Shown piece by piece: positions 44,863 to 53,710 of a DNA stretch of 64,000 nucleotides (position 1 is the stretch's first letter; the number at the start of each line of letters is the position of its first letter). The stretch is from G963662675 sp963662675. Lineage in GTDB: Bacteria > Bacteroidota > Bacteroidia > Bacteroidales > Prolixibacteraceae. The notes beneath the pieces were generated by a model that did not search any database, was not told where the DNA came from, and worked only from the letters and a program-made list of their open reading frames with translations. The DNA lies in the NCBI GenBank assembly GCA_963662675.2, contig CAXXHP010000004.1, positions 1,426,001 to 1,490,000 on the forward strand, in the 5' to 3' direction. The translations under genes and the position numbers were made by a program.

Positions 44863-46521
44863 ATGAAAAAGCAGATTTATTTACTAACCGCATTCACGTT
44901 TTTTATTGTTGTGAGTTATGCTCAAAACAACAGTAACAATGAATCGTCTTTCAACAAGTGGACGATTGAAGGAAACCTAGGTGTGACTAAACCTTATAGA
45001 AATTTCAATCCCGGATACTATTCCCAAACGCCCGATTTCTTTAGTGGCAACGTTGGAACAAGATACATGTTCAATGAATACCTTGGCGTAAAACTAGACT
45101 TTGGGTACAACGAATTCACAAATGGAGATGGAAGTCTGGAATTCAGCACCGACTACTACAGGTCTGATTTACAGGCCGTATTAAACATGGGTCGGCTTTT
45201 AAAATTTGAAAGCTGGACAAAATCCTTAAACGTACTCGCACATGGAGGATTAGGAGTTGGTCATCTAAATTATGAAGAAAATCCTTCTGCCAGAGATTAT
45301 GTTGGCAATGCAATTGCCGGTATCACAGGACAAATTAAACTATCAGACAAACTAACCCTAAACATGGATGTTAGCGGCCTAGCTAACCTTAAGCAAGATT
45401 ACTCTTTCAACGGAGGTACAGCCAACGACAAAAATATTGGAGTTGTATTCAACGGAACTGCTGGACTAGCTTATAACTTAGGTGGCAAAAAAGAACATGC
45501 AGATTGGTATGTTAACGAAGATGAGAGCTATGGCAACATTGATTCTCGTATTAGCTCGATTGACATTCGCGTGAAAGAAACGTCGGCAATGGTCGAAAAT
45601 ACGCAAAATGAACTTGAAAAGATAAAAGAGTCGCTTGCTGCATTAAATACTAAACTCGAAGAGTTTGACTTCACCCCCAGTGAGTCTGTGACACCAGAAC
45701 AAGTAGCTGTAAATAATCAAGAATCAGAACTAGGCATGTCAGAAAGCCTAATAAACAACGGATTTGTTAATGTGTTTTTTGATTTCAATAGCACAAACAT
45801 AGATAAAGCATGTATTGGCTCTGTCAATTTCATTAAAAACTACATGGTTGGAAACCCGGATGTAAAAATAACGCTTACCGGCTATGCTGATGAACAGGGC
45901 GTGGAAGCATACAATTTATTGCTTTCGAAGAAAAGAGCAGAATCAGTAAGCGATCTTCTTGTTGAATCAGGAATTAATAAATCAAGAATTAAAATTGAAG
46001 GCAAGGGAGTCGATTCCAGTGTTGCAGGCAGCACCCAAACAAACCAGTTAGCAAGAAGAGTTAGCTTCACCCTAACTGGACAAAACATTACAAATTCTAA
46101 TAAATCAGAAGCCGGATCAAAACTCTCATCAACCCCAACTGCAAAAAATCAGAATGAATTCACAAGAACTTTCCTCGATGTTGATTTACAATCTGTTCAT
46201 TTTGTCGAAAACAAATCTTACCTGACAGATTTCTCAAAAGGTAGACTTGATAAATTAATAAAGCTTTTAAGCGAAAATCCAGACTATTACATCGATATGT
46301 ATGCATATACAGATGCGACAAGCGAATCTGAAATCAATGAAGAAATTTGCACCAAACGCATGGCAGCAGTTACAAACTACATAGCCAGCAAAGGGCTTGA
46401 TAAATCAAGAGTAATTAGAACTGAAGTTATGGGATCTGTAAACCCTGTAGCTTCCAACGACACAGAGCAAGGCAGGCTACTTAATCGCCGTATAGAATTT
46501 GAGGTTTACGAAGCAGAATAA
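44863..46521 (+). CDS. OmpA-family outer membrane protein with two OmpA domains
   Basis: 552 residues from the ATG at 44863 (a GTG precedes it). Signal peptide ending in VVSYAQ, then a barrel of about 190 residues, a coiled-coil linker (about 225-275, rich in Glu and Leu), and two consecutive OmpA-like peptidoglycan-binding domains. The first (about 300-405) begins VFFDFNSTNID and has the TGYADEQG and KKRAESV motifs; the second (about 440-552) begins SVHFVENKSYLTD and has the AYTDATSE and CTKRMAAV parts. It is expected to tie the outer membrane to the wall. Confidence 0.9.
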   Translation: MKKQIYLLTAFTFFIVVSYAQNNSNNESSFNKWTIEGNLGVTKPYRNFNPGYYSQTPDFFSGNVGTRYMFNEYLGVKLDFGYNEFTNGDGSLEFSTDYYRSDLQAVLNMGRLLKFESWTKSLNVLAHGGLGVGHLNYEENPSARDYVGNAIAGITGQIKLSDKLTLNMDVSGLANLKQDYSFNGGTANDKNIGVVFNGTAGLAYNLGGKKEHADWYVNEDESYGNIDSRISSIDIRVKETSAMVENTQNELEKIKESLAALNTKLEEFDFTPSESVTPEQVAVNNQESELGMSESLINNGFVNVFFDFNSTNIDKACIGSVNFIKNYMVGNPDVKITLTGYADEQGVEAYNLLLSKKRAESVSDLLVESGINKSRIKIEGKGVDSSVAGSTQTNQLARRVSFTLTGQNITNSNKSEAGSKLSSTPTAKNQNEFTRTFLDVDLQSVHFVENKSYLTDFSKGRLDKLIKLLSENPDYYIDMYAYTDATSESEINEEICTKRMAAVTNYIASKGLDKSRVIRTEVMGSVNPVASNDTEQGRLLNRRIEFEVYEAE

Positions 46522-46550
46522 TAAAGAAATACGCTTTTTCACACACAACA

Positions 46551-46583
46551 AGAAACCCTGAAGAATACTCTTCAGGGTTTCTT
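46551..46583. terminator. Bidirectional terminator
   Basis: 14-bp perfect stem (46551-46564 with 46569-46582) with a 4-nt loop, between convergent genes; adjacent T-runs are weak on both strands. Confidence 0.75.
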
Positions 46584-46608
46584 GCGTTATAACTCTTTTA
46601 AGCTGTAT

Positions 46609-47745
46609 TTATCCAATCCCAATTTTAATAATTCGATATATACGTTCTCCGGCATCAGCCAATAAATCCGGAGCATTACGAATACTATCCACCAAAGAAG
46701 TCGGTCCATTAGGCAACGCAAAAATGGAAGTAAAACCTTCGTCATATAGCTCCCTGTAACCGTCTCCCAATAATCCGGCAACAGCAATCAAGGGCTTATT
46801 GTATTTCCTAGCAATTTGAGCCACGCCCCAGGGTGTCTTTCCGTGCTTTGTTTGTGCATCTATTTTTCCCTCTCCCGTAATTACAAAATCGGCTTGCTTA
46901 ATTTCTGCATCAAGCTGGGTTTGTTCTTTTACAATATCGAACCCCGGTTGTAATTCACCACCGGCAAATGCAACGAGACCAGCACCCAAGCCACCCGCTG
47001 CCCCACCACCTGATAGTTCAGATACGTCTATTCCTAAATCTTTTTTTATTATCTCACCCAGATGCGTCAGGTTCTGATCAAGCACCTCAACCATATCTGG
47101 AGTTGCCCCTTTTTGCGGACCATAAATAAACGAGGCACCATGCTTCCCTATTAGAGGGTTTGTCACATCGCAAGCCACCCATATTTCGGTCTCTTTAATT
47201 AAGGGAATCACTCCTTCAACATCAATACGAACAAGCTGATCTAAAAAACCGCCACCTTCCATCAGTTCTTTATCGTCCTTATCAAGGAAACGATATCCCA
47301 AGGCTCTTGCCATTCCTGTCCCTCCATCATTGGTTGCACTTCCTCCAATACCAATGATGATTTTCCTGCAACCCTTCGCCATCGCATCCTTCACCAACTC
47401 GCCAGTTCCATATGTTGATGTCAACAACGGACTCCTCTCCTCTTTTGAAAGATGCTCAATGCCAGAAGCGGCAGCCATTTCAATCACAGCAGTTCTCCCA
47501 TCATTCAGAATTCCATAAAACCCGAGGATTTCCCTACCTAAAGGATCACTAACCGTTAAGCTCTGCGTCTTGCCCCCTATGGCCGAAATCATCGTTTGAA
47601 CGAATCCTTCTCCACCATCCGCCAACGGAATCATCCGAATATTGGCATCTCTATCAACACGCTTAATACCTTTAACTAGATACTTTGCTACATCGGCAGC
47701 ACTCAGGCAATCTTTAAAAGAATCAGGAGCAATTACAATATTCAT
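46609..47745 (-). CDS. Glycerate kinase (GckA/GlxK type)
   Basis: 378 residues from the ATG at 47745, just after the phosphorylase stop (47757), which excludes the longer upstream frame. Starts MNIVIAPDSFKDCLSA, the signature of the glycerate kinase type-1 family; GGSATNDGGTGMARALG, GGGAAGGLGAGL and TGEGKIDAQTKHGKT are also present. It phosphorylates glycerate to 2-phosphoglycerate (or 3-phosphoglycerate). Last gene in the four-gene operon, where it would recover the glycerate released by the phosphorylase upstream. Confidence 0.95.
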   Translation of the reverse strand: MNIVIAPDSFKDCLSAADVAKYLVKGIKRVDRDANIRMIPLADGGEGFVQTMISAIGGKTQSLTVSDPLGREILGFYGILNDGRTAVIEMAAASGIEHLSKEERSPLLTSTYGTGELVKDAMAKGCRKIIIGIGGSATNDGGTGMARALGYRFLDKDDKELMEGGGFLDQLVRIDVEGVIPLIKETEIWVACDVTNPLIGKHGASFIYGPQKGATPDMVEVLDQNLTHLGEIIKKDLGIDVSELSGGGAAGGLGAGLVAFAGGELQPGFDIVKEQTQLDAEIKQADFVITGEGKIDAQTKHGKTPWGVAQIARKYNKPLIAVAGLLGDGYRELYDEGFTSIFALPNGPTSLVDSIRNAPDLLADAGERIYRIIKIGIG

Positions 47746-47756
47746 CAGTTTTATTT

Positions 47757-49463
47757 TTAAATAACAAAGCGAGTTATGAGCCACATGCATTGATAAGGCT
47801 TAAAGAAAATTTTCTCTGGATCTTGAAGTTTACGGCTTAGGGCATCACGACTAAATTCCATCAATCCGGCAGGCAACATTAGCTCCTGAGACTTACTGGT
47901 TAGGTTAAATAAACAAAGCACCGAATTTTCAATTTCAGCTGTTTTTCTGAAGATTCCGAAAAAGCTATCGCCCAAATTCAATACCAACTGTTGTGTTTCA
48001 GGAGAAAAAGCAATCATGCTACGTCGAATACCTGTGCGACGCATCAATTCTTTAAAAATAAAATGATGTGTCGGGTTATCCGCCAACAATGATTCAAGTT
48101 CATCATTCGTAAATTTCCTGCGGTTAATCGAACGGTTAACTCCCGTTTCCTCAACCCCTTCATCATAATTAGGTATGCCAAACAGATTTAGAAAATAAAA
48201 AGCAGGCACGCCCTGTAACGACAACATGATCGTTTGTGATTGCAGAAAACGGTCAACTTGAAACTCATCCACTCCTTCGGTTGTCCCTTTAAGCGCATCA
48301 AAATAGCTTACATTTATTTCGTATGGAACATGAGTATTCCCCATTTGGCGGGTTGTAACCCGAGCTCCAAATTCTTTCAGTTTCTCTATCATGCCCAACT
48401 TTTCATCATCAGGCATTAGCCCCTCTAGTGGGCGAACACCTATGCCGTCATGCGAGGATGTGAAATTGAGGTAAGTCATTCCTTTTCTAGGATCATTCAA
48501 TTCTTTTGCCCACCGAGTCAAATACTCCCCATTTCCGGTATGCAAAGCATGTAACGTTAATGGCGGAAGCGCAAATTGATAAATCAGGTGAGCTTCATCG
48601 CCTAACCCAAAATAGGTAATATTCTCATTGTGGGGCACATTAGTCTCTGTTAGCAAGAGTGCACCAGGAAAACAATAGTCCATCACATCTCGAAACAAAG
48701 AAACAACTTCATGGGTTTCCTCCTCATGCATACAGTCAGTACCTGATGTTTTCCATAAAAACGCAATGGCATCTAAACGCACAACGCGAATTCCTTTCGA
48801 CATATAAAACAGGCATACATTAAGCATCTCCCTTAACACATCCGGATTGGAATAATCCAGATCTACCTGATCCGAACTAAAAGTAGTCCAAACCTCCTTC
48901 TGTCCATTTACCGTTTGATATTTGGTTAAAAGAGGCGAACTTCTTGGACGAATAACTGAAGAAGCATCAAAATCAGATGGAGGAACAAAGAAATAGTCTT
49001 TCCCTGGAGATCGCCCATTGAGGAATTGTTCGAACCAAACACCCTGGCTACTGGCATGATTGGCCACAAGATCAGCCATCAAATTAAAATCGTCTTCTAT
49101 TTTCTCAATATCCTCCCAATCACCTAACTCCGGATTAACCCTGTAAAAATCCATAACAGAAAATCCATCATCACTGCTGTATGGGAAAAAAGGCAAAATA
49201 TGAATGGTTGAAATGCTACCTTTTAAATACTCTTTAGAAAACTGGTGCAATGTTTTCAGAGGAGCTTCTCCTTCCTTTCTCAATACATCTCCATACGTTA
49301 TTAAAAACACCTGACTTTCATCTAAAAGTGGTGGTTTCCGAGGATGTACATTCTTCCGATCTTCAATAAATTGAAGAAAATCCTCCATCCATTCATCAGT
49401 TAATGTCTTTTTATAAATTCTATTTAAACGATTAACCAGTTTCGTTCTCAATCTAATATCCAT
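47757..49463 (-). CDS. GH13_18 sugar phosphorylase, probable glucosylglycerate phosphorylase
   Basis: 568 residues of the sucrose phosphorylase-like GH13 subfamily 18. Catalytic triad visible: nucleophile Asp231 in VRLDAIAF, acid/base Glu273 in LLTETNV, and Asp339 in SSHDGIGVRP. Early loop ILPFFPYSSDDGFSVMDFY and LMADLVANHAS are also family motifs. Such enzymes split alpha-glucosides with phosphate to give glucose-1-phosphate. The specific call (glucosylglycerate to glucose-1-phosphate and glycerate) rests on context: a GpgS-like synthase directly upstream, a glycerate kinase directly downstream. Gaps of 7 and 11 bp. Other members act on sucrose or glucosylglycerol, so specificity is inferred. 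Confidence 0.85.
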   Translation of the reverse strand: MDIRLRTKLVNRLNRIYKKTLTDEWMEDFLQFIEDRKNVHPRKPPLLDESQVFLITYGDVLRKEGEAPLKTLHQFSKEYLKGSISTIHILPFFPYSSDDGFSVMDFYRVNPELGDWEDIEKIEDDFNLMADLVANHASSQGVWFEQFLNGRSPGKDYFFVPPSDFDASSVIRPRSSPLLTKYQTVNGQKEVWTTFSSDQVDLDYSNPDVLREMLNVCLFYMSKGIRVVRLDAIAFLWKTSGTDCMHEEETHEVVSLFRDVMDYCFPGALLLTETNVPHNENITYFGLGDEAHLIYQFALPPLTLHALHTGNGEYLTRWAKELNDPRKGMTYLNFTSSHDGIGVRPLEGLMPDDEKLGMIEKLKEFGARVTTRQMGNTHVPYEINVSYFDALKGTTEGVDEFQVDRFLQSQTIMLSLQGVPAFYFLNLFGIPNYDEGVEETGVNRSINRRKFTNDELESLLADNPTHHFIFKELMRRTGIRRSMIAFSPETQQLVLNLGDSFFGIFRKTAEIENSVLCLFNLTSKSQELMLPAGLMEFSRDALSRKLQDPEKIFFKPYQCMWLITRFVI

Positions 49464-49470
49464 AAGCTAT

Positions 49471-50694
49471 TTACATCTCTGTATCTTTCTCCACAATTTC
49501 ATTATAAACATCTAACACATCAGGAATGGCATCCATAACCCTTTTCCATGAAGGAATAAATGGGATGAGGTTTGGATTATCAAGATATTCCACCCCCGCG
49601 CGATAAATATTGCTGGCAAAAACATCAACAGTCTGCTCTTCTTTATGCCTGTCCATTGAAAGGCCGTTAATGGATGCATCTGCCGCATATTGCTCAACCA
49701 TATCTAAAGCCAATCTGAGGTAAGTGGCTTTTACTGTCCGAAAAACCCCCTTACTAAATACGGAGCCCTGAGTAGCCAGCTTGGCATAAATACTCCTAGC
49801 GATATCAAAACTCATTTTAGAAAGTCCTGCATTGGGATCATCCTGAGATTCAGGTTGATGCTTATGATCGTATCCATCAGCAATTTCAACCTGACAAATG
49901 CGATTCGTGGCATTATTACGTTGCACCTCTGATAAAATCCCGACTTCCAGTCCCCAGTCAGCGGGGATTCGAACTGTTTTCATGATGTCCGCCCTCATTG
50001 AAAATTCACCAGCCAATATATAGCGGAAGTGATCCAAAAAGTCCAAGTAATCATTGGCCGGGAATACCTTTTTCAGAGAACGAATTAGCGGAGTCACCAT
50101 TAGGCGAGTTACCCGGCCGTTTAGTTTTGTCCCATCCGAACGAAAATAATAACCCTTACAAAATTTATAATTAAAGGTTGGATCTGCTACCGGATAAAAC
50201 AGGCGCGCGAGCATCTCCCGGTTGTAAGTAATAATATCGGCATCGTGCAAGGCTATTGCCTCTGAACGCCCTGAAGCAATCATGTATCCGAAGCAAAACC
50301 AAACATTTCGCCCCTTACCCGGATCACCGGAATAAATTTTCTTCTCCTCAAGCATGTTGCGCAACTTCATCATCCGAGGGCCATCATTCCACAACACACG
50401 ACATCTTCTTTCAGCAGTATTTAATACCGCAAAATATTTTTTTGCATGCATGAACTGCTCTTCATTTGCCCGATCGAGCCCAATGGTTATTTCGTTGATA
50501 TAAGGAACATCTTTCAAGATGTCTACAATATTTTGCAAAGCCGGCTTCTCCAATTCGGAATATAAAGCAGGAATAATAAGTCCCATTTTCCTCCTTTTGG
50601 AAAATTTCAATAATTTTTTCTCCAAATACTCCAATGAGGAATAATTCAGGTTATGCAAGGTGGTAATACCACCATTTTGATGAAAATCGCCCAT
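49471..50694 (-). CDS. gpgS: Glucosyl-3-phosphoglycerate synthase-like glycosyltransferase (GT81)
   Basis: 407 residues. GT-A fold with the nucleotide/metal motif HDADI (Asp151 and Asp153), IPALYSELEKPALQNIV at the start of the domain, and GRVTRLMVTPLIRSL and FSMRADIMKTVRIPADWG in the acceptor half. This matches GpgS-type enzymes, which transfer glucose from NDP-glucose to 3-phosphoglycerate, the first step to glucosylglycerate. It follows a HAD hydrolase gene and precedes the phosphorylase by seven bases. A mannosyl or other NDP-sugar preference is not excluded. Confidence 0.85.
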   Translation of the reverse strand: MGDFHQNGGITTLHNLNYSSLEYLEKKLLKFSKRRKMGLIIPALYSELEKPALQNIVDILKDVPYINEITIGLDRANEEQFMHAKKYFAVLNTAERRCRVLWNDGPRMMKLRNMLEEKKIYSGDPGKGRNVWFCFGYMIASGRSEAIALHDADIITYNREMLARLFYPVADPTFNYKFCKGYYFRSDGTKLNGRVTRLMVTPLIRSLKKVFPANDYLDFLDHFRYILAGEFSMRADIMKTVRIPADWGLEVGILSEVQRNNATNRICQVEIADGYDHKHQPESQDDPNAGLSKMSFDIARSIYAKLATQGSVFSKGVFRTVKATYLRLALDMVEQYAADASINGLSMDRHKEEQTVDVFASNIYRAGVEYLDNPNLIPFIPSWKRVMDAIPDVLDVYNEIVEKDTEM

Positions 50695-50721
50695 ATTACA
50701 ATATTTTAATAATTTATATTC

Positions 50722-51624
50722 TTACAAAAAATCATTGAGTTGTTTTAGCTCTGTAATCGTAAAGTCCGGCTTTATCCTTGAGGCTTCAGGATGATCTTCC
50801 CGCAACCGATATGCCCTCATATCCCCGGCATAGAAACAAGTTTTAAAGCCAACTTGGGATGCTGCATAAATATCTTTCAACATATCGTTCCCAACATATA
50901 ATACATCTTTTGGGGAAAGTCCGCGTTTCCTCAGAGGCTCTACCAGCTCTTCGTAAACAGCAGTGTCCGGTTTCCCTCTCAGCATTTTATAACTGAAAAC
51001 CGAAAGATCATTTTCAAAACCGTCGATAAATTCATCTCCCTTTATCTTATTGTATAAGAAATAGTTCATAATTACCGGAGTGTAAAACTGTGCGTTTGAA
51101 ACAATACCAAGGGGATAGCCCTTCCCTTTTAATTCATCTAATGATTCTTTCAGACCAGGCATAGGCCACACCTGATTGCTGTTCAATTCAAAAAGGAAGG
51201 TGAACAATTTATAATTAGGGAAACGATTAGAACTAATAAGGCCTTTTGCTTCAGCCTTTTTTAATGTGCGCTGCCACACTTCTACAATATTCAATTCTGG
51301 GAATGGTATTCCGCTTTTCGTCGCGATTTCCTTACCCTGAATAACTTCTTTCTCAAAAATCGGATGAATGTCTATTAATTCTTCTTCGGCTACATTGATT
51401 TGAAATCCCGAAGCCGACAAAGCCACACTAAACATTGAAGCATCATAAGATGATTGCATAATATCACCCGATGATGAAATTATCAACGTTCCATAAATAT
51501 CGAAAATAATAGCCTTGATATTATCAACTTTCACATAAGCAGGTTTTGCTCCGGTAGGTTGAACATCAATTGGTTTTATTTTACGAAGGAAGGGCTGCAG
51601 CTTATCTAAAAATGATATCTCCAT
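50722..51624 (-). CDS. HAD-superfamily hydrolase, possible glucosyl-3-phosphoglycerate phosphatase
   Basis: 300 residues. HAD motif I reads FDIYGTL with nucleophile Asp42, but the second Asp of the usual DxD is Tyr44, as in haloacid-dehalogenase-type members. Motif II SNAQFY, motif III Lys in the MLRGKPD segment and motif IV VGNDMLKD are present, with a large alpha cap (about 60-180). It is the first gene of the operon, 27 bp before the GpgS-like gene. Removing phosphate from glucosyl-3-phosphoglycerate is the missing step, so this is the natural candidate, but the unusual motif I makes it tentative. A haloacid-type activity is an alternative. Confidence 0.72.
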   Translation of the reverse strand: MEISFLDKLQPFLRKIKPIDVQPTGAKPAYVKVDNIKAIIFDIYGTLIISSSGDIMQSSYDASMFSVALSASGFQINVAEEELIDIHPIFEKEVIQGKEIATKSGIPFPELNIVEVWQRTLKKAEAKGLISSNRFPNYKLFTFLFELNSNQVWPMPGLKESLDELKGKGYPLGIVSNAQFYTPVIMNYFLYNKIKGDEFIDGFENDLSVFSYKMLRGKPDTAVYEELVEPLRKRGLSPKDVLYVGNDMLKDIYAASQVGFKTCFYAGDMRAYRLREDHPEASRIKPDFTITELKQLNDFL

Positions 51625-51801
51625 CTTTTATTTTCTTTAAATGAACGATTCTCCTAAAGATATAGGCAAATGTTTGTAAAAATAACATATCAGAAAGCTC
51701 CAAGTTCATAAATTCACAAACTCATAAAACAAAAAACCTACCATAAGAAATGGCAAACATCATTTGCATCAATCACAACTCCCACCAAATCACAAAAAAA
51801 A

Positions 51802-51832
51802 AAGGTGAACCATCAATAGAATGATTCACCTT
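51802..51832 (-). terminator. Terminator of the ECF sigma operon
   Basis: 12-bp stem with one G-U pair (51802-51813 with 51821-51832) and 7-nt loop, followed on the minus strand by a run of ten or so T residues (51794-51803). Confidence 0.9.
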
Positions 51833-51891
51833 CACAAATATTTTTACGCACCTAATCTCTATACGCAGAAATTATGTTTTATTTCTAAATA

Positions 51892-52356
51892 CTAATTTCC
51901 TCCGCCTCCACCGCCTCCTCTTTGCCTGCTATATTCCCGAATCATATTAAAACGAAAATCATTTTCCAGTTTTCCGATGATAACTACTTTTTTTGCTGGC
52001 AATATCTTTAAAAACTTATCATTATACTCCTTCATCAAATCTGCCTCATCGACATATAAATCAATAATGCTAATGCTTAATTTCTTAAAGTCATTTTCGC
52101 TGTAGTCATCAAAATTATCCTGAACTTTACTTTCCTGTTTTCTTCGCTCTTGTTGCAAGTCAAAACGTTTCTTCTCATATTCATTATAAAGAGGCCAAAA
52201 ATCTTGTGCTTGATCTGGAGTCAACCCCATTTTTTCTGACATAAATGAAATTCTCCTTGACTTGTACTTATCATACCCATCAACATCCGGCTGTGCATAT
52301 CCAAGTACGGACAAGAATATAATCCCCAATATTATAATAAGTTTTCTCATTTGCAT
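51892..52356 (-). CDS. Spy/CpxP-like periplasmic sensor protein of an ECF operon
   Basis: 154 residues from the ATG at 52356 (another at 52350). Signal peptide ending VLGYAQ, then a highly charged helical region: FMSEKMGLTPDQAQDFWPLYNEY is the LTxxQ-like motif of Spy/CpxP proteins, followed by coiled-coil and an RGGGGGGGN end. In Bacteroidota such proteins are described as sensors of ECF-type sigma factors. Two bases separate its start from the stop of the anti-sigma-like gene. It probably buffers unfolded envelope protein and feeds back on the sigma factor. Confidence 0.8.
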   Translation of the reverse strand: MQMRKLIIILGIIFLSVLGYAQPDVDGYDKYKSRRISFMSEKMGLTPDQAQDFWPLYNEYEKKRFDLQQERRKQESKVQDNFDDYSENDFKKLSISIIDLYVDEADLMKEYNDKFLKILPAKKVVIIGKLENDFRFNMIREYSRQRGGGGGGGN

Positions 52357-52357
52357 T

Positions 52358-52840
52358 TTAGTATATAATATCTGCATAAATTGCATAATCATCTATTTCA
52401 GATGCAACAATAGTAAAAATTTCTTCCGATACAAACTCATCAAGATTTTCTTCATCAGTTAATGCCTGAAAAAATGAATTTTCATCAAAAAAAGAAGAGT
52501 TTGCTAGAATATCTTTCTCCACATCAGGCCGATATGTCTCCATAGGCTCAACCTGCTCTGAAATTTGATCATCCATTTGTTGAGGCATAAATTTCCGCAT
52601 TGGATAAGACACGAGAAGGTAAACTAGAATAAAACTAGCCACCAAGCCAAGCACCGGCTTGATTAAGTGAACAACTTTTGAAGCATTGCCCTCACTATCC
52701 GCATGAATCCTAGCCTCTATGCGATCGTCCAATGTTTCAAAATACCATTCCGGAACATCAAACGGATAGTCCTTTGGGAATCCCGAAGAGTCATCTTTTA
52801 TATTTTTCAGTTTATCCATTTCGATTTTTTGACTACTCAT
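52358..52840 (-). CDS. Single-pass membrane protein, putative anti-sigma factor
   Basis: 160 residues: N-terminal cytosolic part (about 1-58) with a short FDVPEWYFETLDDRIEARI motif, one transmembrane helix (about 60-80, VLGLVASFILVYLLV), and an acidic periplasmic tail. Position 37 bp after the ECF sigma gene and just before the Spy-like gene supports a role holding the sigma factor at the membrane. No zinc-binding HxxxCxxC motif is present, so this is not a ZAS-type anti-sigma. Confidence 0.7.
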   Translation of the reverse strand: MSSQKIEMDKLKNIKDDSSGFPKDYPFDVPEWYFETLDDRIEARIHADSEGNASKVVHLIKPVLGLVASFILVYLLVSYPMRKFMPQQMDDQISEQVEPMETYRPDVEKDILANSSFFDENSFFQALTDEENLDEFVSEEIFTIVASEIDDYAIYADIIY

Positions 52841-52877
52841 TGATGAAAAAGTTTAATCCTCACTCTATCTATCTCTC

Positions 52878-53426
52878 CTAATCTACTGATTTCAAATACT
52901 CTTCAACCTTTTTTACCGCATGATGATAGGATGCCTTCAATGCTCCTTCTGATGTCTCGAGGATTTTCTCCATATCCTGATATTTTATTTCATCAAAGTA
53001 TCGCATATTAAAAACAATTCTTTGTTTTTCTGGCAATAAGGCAATAGCTTCCTGCAACTTGAGTTGGATTTCATCGCCATTAAAAAAAGGATCTGTTTGA
53101 ATATTCTCCAATAAATACTCATTAACTTCATCATCTGTCCCCCAAAATGTTTTTTTCTTTTTTTGATTGAGGAATGTAAGCGATTCATTGGTCGCAATCC
53201 GATATAGCCATGTATAAAGTCCCGACTCAGCCCTAAAAGAATCAATATTTTTCCAAACCTTAAGAAGAGTATTTTGTAAAACATCATCGGCATCATCATG
53301 ATTAAGCACAATTTTACGAATGTGCCAATAAAGCCGTTCTTTATACTTTTTCACCAAAAAGCGAAAGGCATCATGCCTCGTTTCTTCGCAGTTTAGATCT
53401 TCTATTATTTGTTGATCACTGATCAT
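52878..53426 (-). CDS. ECF-type RNA polymerase sigma factor
   Basis: 182 residues. Region 2 (about 20-90) contains HDDADDVLQNTLLKVWKNI and ESGLYTWLYRIATNESLTFL; region 4 (about 125-178) contains LLPEKQRIVFNMRYFDE and the HTH ILETSEGALKASYHHAVK. First gene of a three-gene operon with a membrane anti-sigma-like protein and a Spy-like periplasmic protein, together with a terminator. Probably an envelope stress regulon. No autoregulatory promoter identified. Confidence 0.95.
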   Translation of the reverse strand: MISDQQIIEDLNCEETRHDAFRFLVKKYKERLYWHIRKIVLNHDDADDVLQNTLLKVWKNIDSFRAESGLYTWLYRIATNESLTFLNQKKKKTFWGTDDEVNEYLLENIQTDPFFNGDEIQLKLQEAIALLPEKQRIVFNMRYFDEIKYQDMEKILETSEGALKASYHHAVKKVEEYLKSVD

Positions 53427-53676
53427 TGATTATGAAAAATAGCTTTAGTCATCGCAAAATAATGAAATTTGGCTCAAATCAGTATAGAATAAGAAAATTT
53501 AACTCCTTATTAAGAAGTCGTATATAAACTCTTAACACAACAATAATGACAAAACAATAGGCTCAACTATCAGAATTCAATGAACCTCCATGCTTTCTTC
53601 AAGGCGATAATTAATTCGAAGTTCAAATTAAATTCCTTCATGCACCACCAGATGTCCTTTAATAATGAAAAAGGAT

Positions 53677-53684
53677 TACCTTTG
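53677..53684 (+). promoter_or_regulatory. -7 box of ychF
   Basis: TACCTTTG, 26 nt before the ychF start; single-box match to TAnnTTTG. Confidence 0.4.
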
Positions 53685-53710
53685 CAGCGCAATTTTTAGA
53701 AGAAGAAATA

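Noticed and set aside
47746..47790. Extended N-terminus of glycerate kinase
   Set aside because: Lies over the end of the phosphorylase gene; family proteins start at MNIVIAPDSFK.
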